Source: Branchinecta lynchi (Eukaryota > Arthropoda > Branchiopoda > Anostraca > Branchinectidae). Taken from it: DNA of 64,000 bases. The translations under genes and the position numbers were made by a program. The stretch spans positions 16,735,998 to 16,799,997 of the forward strand of contig JAKZAP010000020.1 of the NCBI GenBank assembly GCA_023053575.1. Direction: 5' to 3'. Below, one piece after another: positions 1-11,726 of this stretch (its first letter is position 1; the number at the start of each line of letters is the position of its first letter). Below the pieces are notes generated by a model. That model saw only the letters and a list, made by a program, of their open reading frames with translations. It did not search any database and was not told the origin of the DNA.

Positions 1-10
1 ATTTCCTTAC

Positions 11-275
11 CTTTTTACTTGCCGTTCCATCCAGAAACTTCTTCGCTTCGTATAAATGTGCGTATGACCTGGACTTCGTCCCCTTCCCGACGTAGAAAAT
101 GGACCCGACGAAAGTCTTCCATAATTCAGCAAACTGCATATTCTCTACGACTGCCCTTAACGGTAAGTTTCGGGTAAGCCTCGGATCCAGTAGTAAGTAA
201 GTGAAGGATTTCTTTCCTTGATTCCGGGTCAAGAAGCAGTTGTCAAAGCTTAGGATCATTTTTTGTTCAAGGAGC
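11..275 (-). CDS. ANKLE1: ANKLE1-type endonuclease, exon carrying the start of the GIY-YIG nuclease domain
   Basis: Internal exon of a host gene on the minus strand, cut off from its downstream exons by the window edge. Translation gives 88 codons after one leading base. It contains SFTYLLLDPRL, followed about 30 residues later by the block SIFYVGKGTKSRSYAHLYEA. This is the hallmark of the GIY-YIG domain of ANKLE1/LEM-3, where the GIY strand is YLLLDP and the second is FYVGKG. The arginine after VGKG corresponds to the expected catalytic-site region. The acceptor is a pyrimidine run ending CCCAG before base 275; the donor is AAG/GTAAGG after base 11. Its single leading base completes the codon left by the LEM exon at 8584, so the two exons join directly in frame. 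ANKLE1 family enzymes cut branched or bridged DNA during cell division. The catalytic glutamate would be on the next exon, outside this window. Confidence 0.9.
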
Positions 276-1640
276 CTGGGAAAAAGTGTTATGAGATATT
301 TTCATCTGCATTCATAGAAATAGACAGTAGTGGTTGGGTTGCTCGCAGAAGCATACCCACTCTAGTTCTCGATTCCGGGATTTAACATTTTTAGGGCAGC
401 AGCTCCAATGGGCCGCTGAAAATTAAAAATCCTAAAACGTACGTGCACATCTAGCGAGTTGCCGATGATTTCCACAGGGGGTCCCGAGCCTTTCTTCATT
501 GGGGGGAGCGAACTTGGTAAAACTGATCAAATCGGTACCTGTTTTTTACCGGTTTTTTTTCTTCTAAAACCACAGCGATTTTCTTCAAGAAAGCTAAAAT
601 TTTAAAAGTTGCATAGTATGTACAAAATCAAGTCTAAAAAGAAAATTTGGTGCGTTTTCACGCTCTTTCACTTTTTTTTTTTCAGGGATACGCCGTCACT
701 AGCCTTTTACCTTTGGGGGACGTCCAGTTTTGCTAACGGGACTGGAAAATCTGCCGACAAAATAACGCGGTTGCTGCAAAACGGCTGTACCCAGGACAAA
801 TTAAAGCCCCGCAGTCGGATTTTTTTAATCCACCTTTTTTCTGGCAACATTTAACTACTTTCCATGCAAATTCTAGCTTTAATGTGGTTCAAGCCCCCTA
901 AAATTCCAAGCCTCAAACGCGAAAAAATGACGCACCCTTCTTCTGAATAGTGAACTGCGAAATGCGCCGCAGGAGAAATTTTGTGGAAACACTAACGTTG
1001 AAAGTGCCTTTTTGCGATCCCAAGACTACCTACCAAACCACAGAGCTGTCTGGCGAAAAAAAGCCAACCAGGGCAAAGTAGATACAAATTACATTTATTC
1101 TGAATTTACAGCAAACAAAAGTAGACTAGTTTTCACGTCAAGAGACGTGCTTATCCTGAAGTACTGCAATCATTAGAAGTCAACGTTAAGTAATGAATGG
1201 CAACCAGCTGAAGCTACCGTTAAATGGTACAGAACAGGGACTAAATAAATGCCAGTTAAACTACCGAACTCAGTAACTGGGGGTGAACCAAATAACGAAT
1301 TCGTACTACCTAACAAGTGCGCAAGCGCTCAAACGAGAAGTGTGAAAGTAAAACGTGTATCACATCTCATATACAAACAGCGTTAGAACCAGGACCTTTC
1401 ATATCCCCAATAACCAAACAAGTACTGAAATAACCTAATTTAAAATCATCCCACTTTAAAAGCTTTCAATGTAAACAAACCGCATTTAGAAATCCAAAGA
1501 GATCTTGAACATCTTGCGAGTCAGTCGGACCCTTCAAAGCTCTTTTCCAATAGAAAGGTGCAATAAACCAAAATACCCCCTTCGTCACAACTTCATTAAG
1601 AACATCAGGCATATCATTCATATAGGAAAACCCTCCAGTT
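276..1640. other. ANKLE1 intron, no recognised feature
   Basis: Intronic DNA between the GIY-YIG exon and the first repeat block. I see no gene, tRNA or clear transposon end here. Short open frames, for example 609-854 plus, have no recognisable domains and look like chance. Confidence 0.5.
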
Positions 1641-2200
1641 TCCAACTTTTCATTAAGTATTGAAGCACGTCGCGTGGTCTTATTTTGTTACACGCAAATC
1701 CACATCTATACATACATCTCTACAAGTATACACGAGTTGAACTTGAGACCTGTCATAGTCGAACTTAACTCATGGGAAATCTGGACCCAGCTGTCCATGA
1801 ACGGGAGGGGGGGGGGGGGTCGGGTCCCATCAACATGCGTATCAGACCTATATATCCCAGCTTAGAGTTTGATTCCAGTCACGGGTCAAAAACTTAACTC
1901 AAGGACATTTGAGCCCACTTGCCCATGAACGTGGATGGTGGGAGGGTGGTTGAACTCCAAATATATTTCCCAACCCTAAGATCTAAATGCACAAGGAATT
2001 TCATCGCCCTATGTCCAGCTCTAGTCATGTTATGAACATTCTTGACTGGGCAATCTGGGCCCATTTGCCCCTGAACCGGGTGGGTGTGGGGGGTGGGACC
2101 CCCAAAACGCACATACTTCACCCGAATACCCACAAGTGTACCAAGTTTGAACTTGATACCTACCCTGGTTCACGAGTTATGAGCTCCACAAAAACGGTGA
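1641..2200. repeat. Degenerate tandem repeat, about 140-bp period
   Basis: Three diverged units are visible. Each has a segment like CTTGACTGGGCAATCTGGGC, then CCATTTGCCC and TGAAC, followed by a G-rich run; these G-rich points lie near 1806, 1932 and 2082. The last unit ends with CAAGTTTGAACTTGATACC and a nearby GAGTTATGAG, the same CAAGTTT to GAGTTAT pairing found in families A and B. Both strands stay open for short stretches, but nothing suggests protein coding. Confidence 0.6.
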
Positions 2201-2344
2201 AAACCGAAAGCGGGAAGCTGCTACAGCGCTCGCAAAAGTGGATTGTTCATAAATGAACAATCGCTAAAAACTAACTAAACTAGCTAACAAGAATAAAACT
2301 CTTGCTAGAACAACTTAAAACAACCGAATGTGGCAAGTGAGGTA

Positions 2345-2660
2345 GTAGATTCGGACTAAACGAATATCCGGTGAGTTACCGAATTCAGTAACGAATCAGA
2401 ACCAAATGAATCTGATCAGTCACAGAATTATGAAACGGACTGACCGAATGCGACACACCATATATGCACTTGAGAGAAGTCCAGTGAATTACCGAATTCG
2501 GTAACGAATGAGACCAAATAAACACCTTAGATCACAGAATTTACGAAGGGAAGGACCGAATGCGGTGATATCGATGCGAACCGAACAAAAGTAGGATGAT
2601 TACCAAATTCGATAAAGAATGCGAACCATAAACACGTTAAATCATCCAATTAGAAAATGT
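2345..2660. repeat. Degenerate tandem repeat, about 113-bp period
   Basis: Units begin near 2368, 2481 and 2594. Each carries a block like TACCGAATTCAGTAACGAAT, then ACCAAAT(A/G)AA, then ACAGAATT and GACCGAATGCG. A related single block, GAATTCAGTAAC, occurs earlier near 1267. The units are diverged and non-coding. Confidence 0.6.
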
Positions 2661-2914
2661 GGGGACAAAAAGGTTTTCTTAAATGGGCATCACCGCTTCG
2701 CCGCGAAGCCCGTTTCCAGCGGAATTTACGCCTTCGGCGAAAATTCGACCGAATGCCCAAAACGTAGGGGGGGGGGGCTGTGCCCCCCCCCCCTGCAACG
2801 GCACAGGAACTCTCCGTCAAAACGGTCTAAAGGAAGTATCCCGGCAAAAGAGATAAAAAGCCTACAAAATTCAGCGATGAAAAAGACATCTCATCCATTT
2901 GGCAACAATCCTGG

Positions 2915-2935
2915 TTTCAGTTTCAGTTTCAGTTT
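2915..2935 (-). repeat. (CTGAAA)n tail at LINE 3' end
   Basis: Three TTTCAG repeats plus TTT on the plus strand, placed just downstream of the minus-strand RT frame and its short 3' UTR. Simple repeats in this position are usual for CR1/L2-type LINEs. Confidence 0.6.
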
Positions 2936-4818
2936 ACTTCAAATATCAACACATATCGTGGCTTGAGGCCAAATGGCGTGTTGAACACGTCAATATACAT
3001 GAAGGCAAATCAATAATGTCTGTCATAATATCAAAATAAATAATTCAAACTGTATATGGCCTAACACAAAAACACAGAAGTGAGACACACACAAGAATGA
3101 TTAAACCTGTGTTGAAAATATGTACAAAATTTAGGGATAAAACTATTTCGGTACCGCTCCGTACGGTAGTAGCGGGGTTCTAGCTTGGGTATTTGCTCCG
3201 CACACGCTCTTTGCGGACGCAAACGTTGAGGTTGGAAGAGAGGCGGCAGAAGGGAGCGGAAGGAGGGGTTCTGTAGGGACTTCATACCAAAATCTCTGCA
3301 CAGCCTCTCCCGTCTATGATGGAGGGTCTCAAGTTTAAAACGATTTAAAAGAAAACAATAAGGCATTTTAGGTCCTCTGTATATAATTCTGAGAGCACGT
3401 TTCTGTACGCTTTCAACGGAATCTGTGTCCTCTTTTGTCAGAGCATAGTGCCAAACCGGACACGCATATTCAAGAAGACTTCGGACAAACATACAAAATA
3501 GATTGATCAATCCTTTTTCTGGAACCCCAAATTTAGTCAGGGTTTTAACTATTGACATGGATGAATTTGCTTTTTTTATCAAATTTTTTGTATTCTTCTT
3601 CCAAGTTAAATCCGAAGAGAGCGTAACTCCAAGAAGGGTAATTTGTTCAACAATTAAACCATTTTCAGGGACAGGGAAAAATTCTGGGCTACTTTTTAAA
3701 AAGGAAAAACTTACAATTGATGACTTATCTGTAGTTACAACCATATTAGCAGTTAGGGCCTCGTCGGCTATATCTTGAAGAATAGTCACTGCGTTACTTT
3801 TTAAATTTCGACCAACAACTTCAACCAAAGATAAATCGTCCACATATTTCCAAGTTGCATCAGTTCCTTTTACAATGTTGTCAATTATCATAAAAAAACA
3901 CAGAGGCCCCAAAACAGTCCCTTGGGGAACACCGCAAAATATAGCACTGGGGGAACACCGCAAAATATAAACCCCCTTGTATTTAACAACTTGCTCCCTA
4001 TCCGTTAAAAAAAACAACAAGAATATCTATAATGAAATGCGTTATATTTTTTTCGTGCAATTTACGAATTAAAATATTGTGATCAACAAGGTCAAAAGCT
4101 TTCTTAAAATCAACTGCAATTAAATTTATCCATTTATCAGGTACATCTAAATTCTTTAAAATAAAATCTATCAGGCTTACTAGATAATGTACAGTTGATG
4201 TTCTTGGGAGATTACCAAACTGGTTATGGTCAAGTTGGTGTAACAAATGAGCTTTCAGCCACTCAGCAACAATTGACTCGTAAATTTTGCTGAAAACAGA
4301 CGTTAAAGTAATAGGTCTCACACCGGAGAAATTATTTTGTCCACCTTTTTGGGGGATAGGGGTTACAAACCCAAATTTCCAAATCTTTGGATATTGCCCC
4401 GTCGCAGTTATCGAATTAAAAAGATTGTGAAGAGGCGCCAAAAGTTCACTCGGGAAAGCTTTAATTAAATCCACGGGAATATCATGTGGTGTGACCGAAG
4501 ACCTTTTTAACCGTCGAATTTTAAGTTCAATTTGATTTTTTGTAATCTCAGGCAATTCCTGAGCAGGGTGGGAGAACAACAAGGAGCATTAGAGTCAAGA
4601 GGTGGGTATGTCTGTACAATTTTTGTTAAATGTGCATTTAGTGCATTAGCCGTTACCTCGGGTGATTCATTAAGTTGAAAATCTAAACTATAGTCTGGGG
4701 CCCAAGTATCAAAATGTGAAAAGTAGCTTTCCCGTCGGGGGCAGCTGATCCGACGATGGATTCTAGGTAAATCGACCACGCTGATTTCGAATCTGAGCGG
4801 GATACTGGGATCAGACAT
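2915..4818 (-). mobile_element. LINE (non-LTR retrotransposon) 3' portion, reverse transcriptase pseudogene
   Basis: A CR1/Jockey-like reverse transcriptase lies on the minus strand in three frames: 4818-4507, 4582-3998 and 4020-3061. Blocks seen in order are a pre-RT linker, GVRPITLTSVFSKIYE, motif A VDFKKAFDLVDHNIL, CGVPQGTVLGP, motif C KYVDDLSLVE, and a C-terminal region with SLLEYACPVWHYAL and RALRIIYRGPK. It is broken by a frameshift near the eight-A run at 4007-4014. A 26-bp tandem duplication (copies 3924-3943 and 3950-3969) then inserts extra codons before CGVPQG. The 3' flank runs to a (TTTCAG)3 tract at 2915-2935, on the element's strand (CTGAAA)n, a plausible microsatellite tail. 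No endonuclease domain is present, so it is 5'-truncated. Confidence 0.85.
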
Positions 4819-5067
4819 GTGCTAAAGATGTTACGCACCAACACTCAAATTCGGATGTCTTGGCGTTCCATTTCATTTTTCTAAAGCGGAACGAAAACTA
4901 TTATCAGCTAACCAGCTACGGTGATTCCAACTCTGACTAATAAATATCCTTCAGAAACAATGGAAAAGTTTATTTAGGTATGTTTATTTAAGGTGAAAGA
5001 GTACATTTATTAAAACAATATTTGCAAAAGCTGGTCCTGTCAACTTTCATATTTAATCACAAATGAG

Positions 5068-5817
5068 TTAGGCTTCGAAATCCTCTTCTTCCTCGTCTAT
5101 TACAATGACATTGACACATTTCCCCCCGGATGCGCATAGTAAATCACGAGATCTCTTGGTTACAGCACATGAGCATTTTTGCTGCAAGATTTCTTGCAGG
5201 CACAAAAAACACCGACCACACTGTCTGGAAAAATATGGCCTATCAGTTGCCACTGCTTTTGCTCCCCCACGTATCTCATCGGCCCATCCATAGTCCAGTG
5301 GGTTCAAAGAGACAGGTATTGGGTCGTGAGATTGCGTCTACACGGAAAATTGCAAAAATGAACGCAGCCAGTGCAAAAAAAAAATGATCTGTCGGTGGGT
5401 GACAGCCACATGGGCTCCTTTTGCGTGGCAAAAGATGTATACGGAGATCATTTTTAGGCAATTCTTCAGCCGTTTCATAGTATGGCTGTCACTCTGCTTT
5501 AAAAGGACAGACAAGTTTTCTCTGATTTGTGATGTCTTGTACACACTACCATCATTTACACTTTGGTTCAATTTCCATCACAAGTTCCTCAAGCATTTAT
5601 CGAGATACCTGGCCTTCTCTGCAACAAGATCACGACCCCTACATCCAGAAGCAAGAAGAATATCACGCTCAGTTAGTGCATAAGCATGTTCAATTAAAAT
5701 GTTAACGCTCCTTGACGCTTCAGACTCTGGCCTCTCTTTACATTCTTTTTTCAGGTAAAAGAGGAAAGTGTCAGTATATGAAAAGTCAACACTTTGAGAC
5801 CTTAACTGTAGGACCAT
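5068..5817 (-). pseudogene. Broken multicopy LDYGW / Cys-rich-tail protein gene, C-terminal part
   Basis: The minus strand carries a frame ending at 5068 with NPLDYGWADEIRGG, then TDRP, a cluster CGRCFLC, KCSC, LLC and GKCVN, and an acidic tail DEEEEDFEA. Many invertebrate genomes carry repeated, probably transposon-linked genes whose C-terminus has LDPLDYGW, a cysteine-rich segment and an acidic end; this matches that layout from memory of the family. Upstream frames at 5571-5338 and 5817-5578 (ALTERDILLASGCRGRD, FCHAKGAHVAVTHRQ) look like earlier parts of the same protein in shifted frames. No intact reading frame joins them. Function is unknown. Confidence 0.45.
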
Positions 5818-5839
5818 GGGACTAGGAGTCGGTGTTGAT

Positions 5840-6440
5840 GTCCAAGTTGCACAGTGTCAGAAGTCCCATCAGCTAACAAGACTGAGGACTCAGAAGTGGA
5901 AAAAAGCTTTTTCCTGCAAGTTTCATGCAACACACAATCACAAAAATCAGGTTTTGACATTGCAGTCATGAGCTTTTTTGCAGCAAATCACTTAGCTTGT
6001 CTAACACTTTAGCCTGTGACCAAGGAGCGATGTCAGTTGTTTGGCACAAATACGCAGAGAAAAGTCGATCAGTTTTCTCTTTTATGGGCTGTTGGCAAAC
6101 AGCATCCATTTTTGGCAAACCGTAACCATCCACTGATTAAAGATTGAGAAACCCCTTGATAAACTTTTCATGATATTTGGCCTTCTCACTGCATGCCACC
6201 AAAGATTTAGGTGCTGGCAATAGCAGCACCTGCCATTGTAGTCATCAGAGGCCTATAGTGCCTGTCTCTTACTGTCTTCAATGTATCACTGAGCTTGTCC
6301 AGGACTCAAGCCTCTGATAAAGGAAGAATATCCGTGTTTGGCACAAAATAAGAAGTCAGATTTCTCCTCTTTCTTTAGGCTATTCGCAATCCGGACCTGC
6401 TTCTTGGTCAGTTGATCCATTCAATTTCCTGTAAAGAATA
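5840..6440 (-). pseudogene. Tandemly duplicated exon-like remnants upstream of the LDYGW pseudogene
   Basis: Two diverged minus-strand segments encode similar peptides. One, around 6130-5960, has TTDIAPWSQAKVLDKLSDLL; the other, around 6435-6200, has NTDILPLSEA and VLDKLSDTLKT in a shifted frame. A possible splice acceptor, TTCTTTACAG, precedes the upstream copy at 6435. The order suggests a decayed multi-exon gene or element of which 5068-5817 is the 3' end. Stops and frame changes break both copies. Confidence 0.4.
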
Positions 6441-7027
6441 AAATATGTTACAACACCATAGGTACTTAGATATTATAGTATTAACAAACCTTGCAATTAC
6501 AGAGGAATTTACAGTTGTTAAAACAAATATAATACAATAAAATTTGTTGATTTTTAGCTTGGCTAACTAGTGGCAAACAAAGACCATAAAATATCTCATA
6601 AGAAAAAGAAAATAAACAATACAAACACATATTAGGGACTCAACATGGTTAGCCTTTTATAATAATGGAGATTTTTGCAAGTAAACTTTATTCTGACTAC
6701 CATAGTTGTGCGTAGCAGCTTCAGGGTTCTGTATTTTTCCCTGTACCCTACTAATGATCAAACCACAGGATATGAAAATATTTCTGCTGACTAGTCGGAG
6801 ACTCACAGCATCTAGGTTATTCACTAAGCTACTGATTTACTGTAACCCGACTTTGCTACTGAGCTTCTCAGCCTTTTTAGCTGTTCAAATTAGTTAAGTT
6901 ATCATAACAAAAAATGGAAATAGCCATGTGGCATGGCCGACAAGTGTCAGACATCCGTACAGTATGTGCAGTAAACAGGGGCGTCACAACTGTGGGGGGG
7001 GGGGGGGGGCGACCCTTCCAAATGTAA
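6441..7027. other. Unassigned intronic DNA
   Basis: AT-rich sequence inside the ANKLE1 intron. It ends in a G tract at 6991-7008. I see no feature I can support. Confidence 0.4.
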
Positions 7028-7290
7028 ATATTCCTTCAGCCCAAGCTGACTGCGAATCATATTTGATGGTGCAAAATGGATACGTCAGCTGAATTTTCTT
7101 GGAGCTATACTTCGGCCGTTCTTGGCAAGGGCCTCTTCAGGCTCAAAACCGCTTAAGTTGGAAAAAGGAACCCTTCCCGCAAGCTCATTTTGGTTTTGAG
7201 CCTGAACAGGACCCTTGCCAAGAAGGGCTGAAATATAGCTCCAATAAAATTCAGCTGACGTATCCATTAGGCACGATCAAATATCCTCCA
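7028..7290. mobile_element. Foldback element, copy 1 (CTTCAGCCCAAGCTGACTGC family)
   Basis: The two halves are near-perfect inverted copies. GGATACGTCAGCTGAATTTT and GGAGCTATACTTCGGCC with TTGGCAAGGGCC in the left half reappear inverted as CCTTGCCAAGAAGGGC, ATATAGCTCC and AAATTCAGCTGACGTATCC in the right half. Related copies lie at 18302-18412, 22509-22672 and 31888-32013, so this is a dispersed family. There is no coding capacity. Confidence 0.75.
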
Positions 7291-7334
7291 AATGTGTCCG
7301 GACAGTCTTTAAAAAATAACTGAGTTGGCGTGAA

Positions 7335-7505
7335 GCACTGCAGTTTTCCGTCAAAACAGTTTTTTTTTTTCATGAAAACAGTTATTTTTCCTGAAAATCA
7401 GTTGATTTTTTGTCAAAACAGTCATTTTTTTAAATCAGTCAATTATTTTTCAAAGCTGTCATTTTTGTTCTTGAAAACAGTTCTTCTTTCTGCAACAACA
7501 GTCAG
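7335..7505. repeat. Low-complexity degenerate repeat, GAAAACAGTTATTTTT-like
   Basis: Six to seven loosely spaced copies of a roughly 25-bp unit built from (C/G)AAAACAGT followed by a T run. A similar composition recurs at 33180-33320 with AAATCGACTGTTTT. Confidence 0.5.
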
Positions 7506-8265
7506 TAAATACCTTGCCCCCCCGCCCGACAAACATTTCAGCTAGTAACGCCTCTGACAGTGACAGTAACTTAGCATAGCCTCCGGCCTCCAAAATTGCG
7601 GCTTTTATAATGGACTGACTAACAGTTATGTAACATTCACAAAAAAAAACAATACATACCACGAATAATCTTAAATTCTCGGCAGTCCAACTTATTTGCT
7701 GTTTAATCTGGGCCTATAAGCAAGTGGAGCTTTATACTACCTAAAAGGCCTTAACACACACTCAAGAACAACCACATTGCAGCTCTGCTTGAATGATTTT
7801 TACCTGTTTATTCTTCTTAATATCCTCCAATTCTCAGGTGAAATATCTTGGAATTCTTGGTTTGTAAACACTATTGCCACTTTTTCTTGTCTGGAACATG
7901 TGACTTTTGGCCGCAAAAGATTTTTTGCTTACTTTTTATATTTACTTGCAAGGAACCGGTCGTAGAATTTTGGCTTGTTCTGTCGAAGAAGTGAAAACCG
8001 TCATTAACCGCAGATTTCTGCGACAGGCGGCAACGCTGCTTCTGAAATGTTCGAATGTTTGTTTACATCTGCTTGCTTTTGATTGGTCGGAAGTTGGACC
8101 GCGGATGTAATGGCACAAACCGCAACCGCAGAATAGTTAGAGTGTAAGAGGTTAGAAAAGCATGTCCGATATACCAAAAAGCTGTATCCCGGTAACTTTC
8201 GTGAGTAACAGAACGTACGCGAGGTCCTGTGATCTCTAGAGGTGTTGCCCCAGTAAGACCCTCCA
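7506..8265. other. Unassigned intronic DNA
   Basis: Intron of ANKLE1. I find no recognisable gene or repeat border here. Confidence 0.4.
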
Positions 8266-8480
8266 CTTTTAGAAGGAGAAGACTTTCGGTTCAGTGGACC
8301 CCAGACTACTATTGCTCGCCTTACCCGTCATTTCTTTGACTTTACGAAAGAACTTCGAAGGCTTAGAATCAAGGAGGTTTGTTACTTTAGTTCCATAGTA
8401 TTTCATTTGCGCGGCCTTAATTTTCTTTTTGATTTTATTGTTGAGCCTCCAGGTCCTTACAGGAATCCTTTGCTGGTGGT
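8266..8480 (-). mobile_element. LINE fragment, linker between endonuclease and reverse transcriptase
   Basis: The minus-strand frame has TWRLNNKIKKKIKAAQMKYY, then LLDSKPSKFFRKVKEMTGK. This basic stretch with LLDS.PSKFF is typical of the segment just before the RT domain in CR1/Jockey-like LINEs. It is truncated on both sides and lies about 100 bp downstream of the ANKLE1 LEM exon donor. Confidence 0.65.
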
Positions 8481-8583
8481 TCAGTCTCTGGCTCACACCT
8501 GGTGATTCGAACTGTATTAGACCCAAAAATAAAGTAACAAGACAAGCAGAAAGGCTTAAAGAAAAAAGAACACGTTCAAATAC

Positions 8584-9295
8584 CTGTATGTGTCACTTTC
8601 TTTGGCCAATCTCCCAGGATCATTCAAAGTCCTCTGTACCTCTTTCGAATATTCCTTCTTCTTTTCTTCAGATACTAACTCCGGATTCGCTTTGAACCTT
8701 GCATACTGCTTCAGGTATACTTGCTTTGTCACCCTGTTGATTGGTCCAGGTGGACGACCGAAAGCAGTCAGTTCACGAACAAGTATCTCCGTATCCACTG
8801 AACGTATGGACTCGTCCGACTTTGGAAGAACTGGCAGTCTTCGCTCGACGAAGGACATATTCTGCTCTTCGTCGACATACACATATTCTTTGGCAAGTAA
8901 GGACTCCTCTTCTAGTGAGTGTCTGGAACTACTGGACTTTAGCATAGTCAATTGGGATTCGGACAGATTCGGATCAAAAACACACTTATTCAAAATACTG
9001 CATTCACTGGTGTTTGACGTTGTAAGACTGGGAAAGAAATCCACTCGGTTTTTGGCTTTTAGCCAGTCAGAGCTTCGACTGGCGACAGAATACTCAGGAT
9101 CAGCATTAAGTGTTGACTCGCCTTCCGCTGTGAAAAACCCATCGTCTAAGCCATACCGCTCACTACTCGATACGCAGGAGAAGAAGTCGTCGCTGGACTC
9201 TTTGTTGGATGTGAGAGATTCGTTGTAGAGACTTCCAAACGAGGAGGTAGTCTTCCAGTCAGTGAAATTGTCAACAGATGGGGTCACATATCCAT
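8584..9295 (-). CDS. ANKLE1: ANKLE1-type endonuclease, LEM-domain exon
   Basis: Internal exon of 712 bp: two leading bases, 236 codons and two trailing bases. The acceptor is ATATTTTAG before 9295 and the donor is CAG/GTATTT after 8584. The N-terminal two thirds are serine- and acid-rich linker. The C-terminal part is a LEM domain: TEILVRELTAFGRPPGPINR followed by VTKQVYLKQYARF. The G..PGPI and Y.K signature is that of LEM domains, which bind BAF in nuclear proteins. The leading bases complete the codon left by the ankyrin exon at 14807, and the trailing two are completed by the first base of the exon at 275. Ankyrin, LEM and GIY-YIG in this order identify ANKLE1/LEM-3. The linker is much less conserved than the domains. 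Confidence 0.9.
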
Positions 9296-10269
9296 CTAAA
9301 ATATGTAATAATAAATAATACTGAAAGGATGGGGAATCGACGAAAAATGCACTTGCGACGCCTTGCGAGAACACGCGTTTAAGCTTTCTGAAAAGGACCA
9401 AAAAGGTCACAAAAGGGACATAAGTAACCCTGAAAGGGGTTATAGCCACTGTTGCCACATATAAAACATTTAGAGAGTGAATTTTGGCCCAAAAGAGAGA
9501 GTTGAATTAAGAGTGAAAATTTGTTTACGAAAAAACGTGAAATGGTAACTTTTGGTCGAATTGACTCTGCAAAAACGACGCATCTTAATTTTATTTTCAC
9601 AAAAAAAAACATGAAATAGTCACTTCTTTTCGGAATCCCTTCTGCAAAAGGGACGCATTTGGACGTAATCTCAAATAGAGTGACTTTCATGTCCTACGTA
9701 GGACAAGAGGTAAAGACCCCCAAGACTAGTTGCAAACCCAATTCCAAAACTGCAACCTGTCCAATGCACCCACGTAAGATACAGTAACAGCTTTGTTCCG
9801 GCATTTGTTAAACTGTGTAACGCTTCATCCACCATTAAAGAGCCCGCATGATTTAATGTTGGCTTATGTTTGACCGTTTAATAGAGTGTAATTAATTCTA
9901 TATATTTTTTTTCCTGTTGTTTCGATGCAAACCGAAATAGCAGTTGACTCGGCAGTTACGCTTGCTTTTTCTTGTTTATATATACTGATGTGTATTTACA
10001 TGTTGACGTTGGAATCAGTTAGTCGGCACACGCCGTGAGTAAGATGCTTAATGAATAAAGGATTTGATTTGAAGAGTGACAAAAACAAAATAGAGTGACA
10101 ATCCATACCATCGTGCGACATGTGGCAACCCTGGTTATAGCGGATTTTTGGGGCCACAAGTCGATACTGTACTGAGCATATACACACGCTATGAATCATG
10201 CCAAGGTAACTTAAATGCATAAGGTTCCGAATAAAAGTGTAAAAAAAAGGTTGTGACCTTTTTGGTCGA
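9296..10269. other. ANKLE1 intron, mostly unassigned, possible LINE 3' end near 9880-10070
   Basis: The stretch 9380-9690 contains loosely repeated segments (TCTGCAAAA.. and GGGACGCAT..). Around 10055 an AATAAAGGATTTGATTTGAA segment resembles a 3' UTR end, but no coding part is attached. Nothing firmer can be said. Confidence 0.35.
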
Positions 10270-11160
10270 TTAAAGCGAGGCTTCACCTTCCAGATTTTCT
10301 TCCGGATTCCAGACAGCCGTTTTCGTCGAGACGGATCTGGAAGGTGAAGCCAGGCCAAAAACGTCTGGAAGTCCGGAGTGTTGGACACCCCAGATTCCGG
10401 ATGTCTGGAAGGTACCATAGAGGCAGTTCATTCGAGAGACAGAACACATATGCAAATGTAGGAAGGAAAGGGAAAGTGATTGGTTGTGACTGGGATGCAA
10501 GAGATATTTGAAATGCGAAGGGGACATCTAGGAAATGTTGAAGAATTGCAAAATAGGATGTCATGAAAATCTGGGAGGGTTGGTTTGACCATGCGGAAGC
10601 CCCGGACGTCTGATAATCTAGAAGGTGAAGCCTGGCTTTTATAGTGAAACATAGAGGGTTTTAAGAAAAGATGCCATAAACGACCCATTTATGTGTCCAA
10701 ACCGGATTCAGAAAACTGTGGGGCACACATAATCTTGTGGCAGGCCAAGGGATGAAACGAGTAGAATGACTGGGATGAAAATTAAAAGTTACAGAGGCCA
10801 TATGCTGTAGATGATACAATTTTTGGTATTTCAGTCGGATGCTGCCTCGGTTGGGGAAGCTGGAGCTATAAATTTCCCAAAAATGCTCAGATTCAAGTGA
10901 AACTTTATGCATGGTAAAAGAAGATGCCCTAGATAATGCATTTTTGTGTCTGAACCGGGTTCGGCCACGCTGGGCCAAGCTCCAGAAATCTTTTGGCGGC
11001 CCTAGTGATGAACTGTGTGGAGCAACTGGGATGAAACTTGGGACATAAGGAGCTCATATTGCCAATACAACCGATTTTATGGTCCTGGTCAGATCGGATT
11101 AGTTGGGGGACGGGGGGGGGGGGGGTTGGAGGGGGTAGGAAATAATGAAACTTGATAGGC
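10270..11160 (-). mobile_element. Family B repeat element, degraded copy
   Basis: On the minus strand this contains the phrases typical of family B: AGTTTCACTTGAATCTGAGC with GGAAATTTATAG near 10880, and CAAGTTTCAT with CCAG near 11033. It also has repeated TCTGGAAGGTGAAGCC segments around 10337-10635. It aligns in wording with 34380-34700 on the plus strand but is more diverged and lacks clear ends. A G tract at 11112-11127 falls where other copies have C tracts. Confidence 0.5.
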
Positions 11161-11726
11161 AGTATGAGAAGATGACCTAGCCAGGGGCGTCACTGGCGTC
11201 ACTATGGGGAGGGGAGGGGGGACTCCGCCACAAAGGTCTTGAGAAAGTACTTTCGTTGGGAGAAGGTAGTTTGTCGGCGCGGAGCTCCGGCAAACACAGA
11301 AGAAATGAAATTGGTATGCTTTAATCGGACGTCGGCTGACTCGTCGGCACATCGGGTTCTGTTTACACGTTTCTTACCACCCATTATGTTTCACTATAAT
11401 CGGTTGACCTATTCACAACCTATTCAAGGTTCCAGATTCCCCCCCCCCCCCCCCCCGCCGTACGACTCTCATGAGTGATTGAATCCGAAAAATGAAGGTT
11501 TCATACATTTCTTGTAAAACTTATTCCGTATTATTATTGTCAATACTTATATTACAGAATAAACTAGACCTACGTTGCCTGGGCAACGTGAAGTGTTGCA
11601 GCAACCTTTGTTCGACTTCGCCGACTAAAGTGTCAACCCATCGAGGTTTACAAAATGGGATGTTCCAATCAATGAAGAATATTTTTCTTCACATGGTTAT
11701 GCCTCAGCGTTGAACAAAAAAAAAGA
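11161..11726. other. Unassigned intronic DNA with G and C tracts
   Basis: Contains a long C tract at 11441-11456 and short open frames on both strands without domains. No feature can be supported. Confidence 0.4.

Noticed and set aside
8590..9228. 212-codon plus-strand frame opposite the LEM exon
   Set aside because: It is the antisense of the ANKLE1 LEM exon; serine-rich codons on one strand keep the other open. No domain on the plus strand.
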